Assembly: GCF_000241305.1 (NCBI RefSeq) | Contig: NZ_BAEH01000037.1 | Span: forward strand, 1 to 36,187 | DNA from: Gordonia effusa NBRC 100432 | GTDB taxonomy: Bacteria; Actinomycetota; Actinomycetes; Mycobacteriales; Mycobacteriaceae | DNA length: 36,187 nucleotides | Direction of reading: 5' to 3' | Shown here: positions 34,163-36,187 of the stretch, one piece after another | Numbering within the stretch: the stretch's first letter is position 1 | Layout: the number at the start of each line of letters is the position of its first letter | The notes under the pieces: model-generated | The model's input: the letters and a program-made list of their open reading frames with translations, nothing else | Databases searched by the model: none | What the model was told of the DNA's origin: nothing | Program-made: the position numbers and the translations under genes

Positions 34163-35191
34163 CTAGACCTCGTTAGCCTGCCAGGGCAGATTCGCTCGAC
34201 GCTGCGCGTGCACCGGGCAGTAATGCATCGGGTTGTCGCGCTGGGCGTCCGACGGCATATTGCGCGCGGGGGTTTCGAGGATGGGGGCGTCCACCGGGAC
34301 GCGGCCGGTCAGGCGGTCGTCGGCGTCGCGGGCGCGCGGATGACGGCGATAGCGAGGTGGGATGATCTTCATCGCGGCGTTCACCGTCTTGCCGAATAGT
34401 CGCAACAGGCGCTCGTCGCGGTCGGACCAGGACAGGCCCATCATTTCGCGGATTGGTTCGTCGTAAAGGCCGGTGGTGATCCACATGAACATCTTCTGGA
34501 CCTGGCCCACCTGCAACTTCCACAGCGGCATCGGCATCCATGACATCCACGGCGGCGGCGGGAGCTGGGAGATATCGAGTACGGTGCGAACTGCGGCATG
34601 GTCGCGTAATACATTGCGGCACATATGATCCCAGTACTTCTGGAAATCTTCGTAGGTATCCGGGCAGGGGCGCATACTTACCCCGTACATCGCGTACCAG
34701 GTGCGTGACTCTTCGAAGAGTTGACGTTTGGTCGCCTCGTCGATCGGCGGCCCGAAGATTTCCGCGCAGCGGACGTTGCCGTACCAGAAGGTGGTGTGTG
34801 CCCAATAGAAGACGTCGGGGTCAAGGGCGTGATAGCGCCCGCCGTCGTCCATCGTGCCTTTGATCTCGCGGTGGTAGTCGCGTACCTGCCGGCCGGTGTC
34901 GGGGGTCAAATCGAAGACGACGCCGCCGATCGGATAGATCGACCGGAGTAGTCGTTGCCAGCGTTCGCCGAAGAAGTCGGAGTGATCCCAGACGCCGGCG
35001 GCCAGTTTCGGATGCATGTTCTGCATCGACCCCGACCACAGGCCCATCAACATGCCGCGCCAGTCGCCGAAATAGCGCCAGGTCGCCGAGTCGGGTCCGA
35101 GTGGCGTGACGTCGGGGGATTTGTCGTCGGGGGAGACAGCAGGCGGAAGTTCGGTCTCGTTGAGTGACGGGTCGGGCAGTACCTCAGTCAT
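34163..35191 (-). CDS. MpaB-type oxygenase (DUF2236)
   Basis: A 342-residue protein of the MpaB/rubber oxygenase (DUF2236) family, proteins that bind b-type haem and are linked to oxygenase or peroxygenase chemistry. Family features are WRYFGDWRGMLMGLWSGSMQNMHPKLAAGVWDHSDFF, then REIKGTMDDGGRYHALDPDVFYWAHTTFWYGNVR, several His residues that could ligate haem, and ESRTWYAMYGVSMRPCPDTYEDFQKYWDHM. No signal peptide is seen. The C-terminus is basic and carries CPVHAQRR. The start codon lies in the end of a 26-bp palindrome, so tight control by a dimeric repressor is likely. No regulator gene lies next to it in the window. Confidence 0.88.
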   Translation of the reverse strand: MTEVLPDPSLNETELPPAVSPDDKSPDVTPLGPDSATWRYFGDWRGMLMGLWSGSMQNMHPKLAAGVWDHSDFFGERWQRLLRSIYPIGGVVFDLTPDTGRQVRDYHREIKGTMDDGGRYHALDPDVFYWAHTTFWYGNVRCAEIFGPPIDEATKRQLFEESRTWYAMYGVSMRPCPDTYEDFQKYWDHMCRNVLRDHAAVRTVLDISQLPPPPWMSWMPMPLWKLQVGQVQKMFMWITTGLYDEPIREMMGLSWSDRDERLLRLFGKTVNAAMKIIPPRYRRHPRARDADDRLTGRVPVDAPILETPARNMPSDAQRDNPMHYCPVHAQRRANLPWQANEV

Positions 35192-35216
35192 GAGACGAAA
35201 CTCTATATTCGTCTCA
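35191..35216. promoter_or_regulatory. 26-bp palindrome over the MpaB-type gene promoter and start
   Basis: Perfect 9-bp arms TGAGACGAA (35191-35199) and TTCGTCTCA (35208-35216) flank an 8-bp A/T-rich centre (ACTCTATA). Read on the minus strand, the last base of the palindrome is the first base of the ATG. TAGAGT in the centre lies 8 bases before the ATG, so it is a candidate -10. Arm length and spacing fit a TetR-type operator. Confidence 0.75.
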
Positions 35217-35237
35217 ATAGGGTGTCAACGACTATCT

Positions 35238-35302
35238 GAAATCTGCGGTTTCGGATGTGCCTGGGGTCATGCTCCCTCGACGGCGTCGACGTCGCAGATT
35301 TC
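35238..35302. repeat. Long-armed inverted repeat downstream of pxpC
   Basis: GAAATCTGCG (35238-35247) and CGCAGATTTC (35293-35302) are perfect 10-bp complements, 45 bases apart. The interval includes a second small palindrome (TCGACGGCGTCGA). It lies between the end of pxpC and the MpaB-type promoter and may be a terminator, a distal operator or a remnant repeat. Confidence 0.4.
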
Positions 35303-35317
35303 GGCGGTAGGCGTCGG

Positions 35318-36181
35318 CTACCCGCGCCGCAGTCGTACGACATTCCCCGGTGCCAACTGCCCCGCCCGATCCAGGGACCGCGCGCTGAGCACGGCGACCA
35401 CCGGGTACCCGCCGGTGACTGGATGGTCGGCGAGGAAGATCACCGGCTGACCGCTCGGCGGGAGCTGAATGGAACCGTGGGCGATACCTTCCGACGCCAA
35501 CTCGCCGACGTCGGCGCGCGTGCGCACCGAAGCGCTATCGCGACAATCCAGTCGCACGCCGACGCGATTGCTGTCCGTGTTGACCACCCAGGTCGTCGTG
35601 AACAGATCGGCGAGGTTCTCGATGCGATCGGTGCGCGGGCCGTCGGTGGCGTCGAGGACTACCACGTCAGGTAGGTGATCATCGACCGGTGCCGCACCGA
35701 TCGCGGGCCACGAATTGTCATGCGCGCCGATCGGCAACCGCGTTCCGGCGGTCAACGCTGGTGGTCCGAGTTTCGCCAGCGTATCTGTCGACCGCGACCC
35801 CAATACTGGCTCGATGTCGATTCCGCCGCGGATGGCGACATAGTTGCGCAGTCCGGAAGTTGTTGCGCCGATGGATAATTCGTCTCCGGCCGATAGTGGC
35901 ATCGCCGCGTTGCGGCCGTAGGGAATGCCGTTGCGGGCGACGTCGGCAACAGCGCCGCTCACCGCGACCAGCACCTCGTCGACCGCGCGCAGCCGCAGCC
36001 CGCCGAGTGTCGTCTCGATGCAGGCGAGCCCTTCGGCGTTGCCTACCAATCGATTTGCCAGACGTAACGCGCCGCGATCGGCGGCCCCCGACCGTGGCAC
36101 TCCGAGATGGGCATAGCCGGGGCGACCGAGATCCTGCACCGTCGCGAACGGGCCGGGCGCACGAATCTCGACGACGGTCAT
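35318..36181 (-). CDS. pxpC: 5-oxoprolinase subunit C (PxpC/KipA, biotin-dependent carboxyltransferase-like)
   Basis: A 287-residue protein of the PxpC/KipA (AHS2) family, which with PxpA and PxpB opens 5-oxoproline to glutamate using ATP. It begins VEIRAPGPFATVQDLGRPGYAHLGVPRSGAADRGALRLANRLVGN, and has ETTLGGLRLRA, LRNYVAIRGGI and the C-terminal PPSGQPVIFLADHPVTGGYPVVA block. The length is typical of a stand-alone subunit. The ATG is followed by A (ATGA), so the stop of an upstream gene may overlap it; pxpB just beyond the window end would be expected. The 35217-35317 interval downstream contains an inverted repeat but no gene. Confidence 0.92.
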   Translation of the reverse strand: MTVVEIRAPGPFATVQDLGRPGYAHLGVPRSGAADRGALRLANRLVGNAEGLACIETTLGGLRLRAVDEVLVAVSGAVADVARNGIPYGRNAAMPLSAGDELSIGATTSGLRNYVAIRGGIDIEPVLGSRSTDTLAKLGPPALTAGTRLPIGAHDNSWPAIGAAPVDDHLPDVVVLDATDGPRTDRIENLADLFTTTWVVNTDSNRVGVRLDCRDSASVRTRADVGELASEGIAHGSIQLPPSGQPVIFLADHPVTGGYPVVAVLSARSLDRAGQLAPGNVVRLRRG

Positions 36182-36187
36182 CGGCGC

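Overview
The window reads as chromosomal core DNA of a high-G+C actinobacterium of the order Mycobacteriales (Gordonia / Williamsia / Rhodococcus-like; the genus cannot be fixed by eye). The evidence is dense high-GC coding on both strands, frequent GTG starts, many apparently leaderless genes, and a gene order matching from memory the Mycobacterium tuberculosis Rv0861c-Rv0889c block: XPB helicase and partner, small Rv0863-like protein, rpfA, cspB, DUF2771, Rv0876c-like MFS protein, DUF3027, DUF2530, MarR, SpoU methylase, DUF2537, sepH, serC, citA. I see no tRNA, rRNA, CRISPR array, prophage or insertion sequence.

Layout. 1-4.7 kb: end of a cysteine-rich secreted protein, then an XPB-type helicase and a helicase-associated protein that share a domain and are separated only by a ~23-bp tandem repeat. 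4.8-6.5 kb: an rpf muralytic enzyme gene behind a long leader that contains a c-di-AMP (ydaO-type) riboswitch, with a perfect Crp box further upstream; then a flavin-reductase-domain gene coupled to a small membrane protein gene. 6.9-13.6 kb: cspB, DUF2771 plus a coupled MFS protein, and a DUF3027 gene followed 9 bp later by a 940-residue Hsp90/sacsin-like ATPase. 13.6-20.2 kb: acyl-CoA dehydrogenase, PAP2 phosphatase, DUF2530, a purine/uracil-type permease, MarR regulator, Eis-like acetyltransferase, SpoU methylase, DUF2537.

20.3-27.2 kb: a polar amino-acid ABC importer with its binding protein fused to the permease, a DUF6928-like protein, sepH (cell division), serC (serine and pyridoxal phosphate synthesis), and two tandemly duplicated small membrane proteins. 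27.4-30.6 kb: a self-contained TetR / ABC ATPase / ABC permease efflux operon resembling Rv1219c-Rv1217c, with two operator-like palindromes over a textbook leaderless promoter. 30.6-36.2 kb: a start-less remnant of a small conserved gene, citA divergent from pdxH, an MFS exporter, an MpaB-type (DUF2236) oxygenase behind a large palindrome, and pxpC, the last subunit gene of a 5-oxoprolinase that probably continues past the window end.

The most interesting material is regulatory: convergence of a Crp box and a c-di-AMP riboswitch on rpf, clean operator palindromes at three promoters, an overlapping bidirectional leaderless promoter, and a repeat that exactly fills an intergenic gap. Among proteins, the XPB pair with a shared domain and the 940-residue GHKL ATPase with its zinc-finger-like neighbour are the best candidates for poorly described systems. 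I did not find a clearly novel multi-gene system such as a defence island or biosynthetic cluster. Family names are given from memory of motifs, without database searches.
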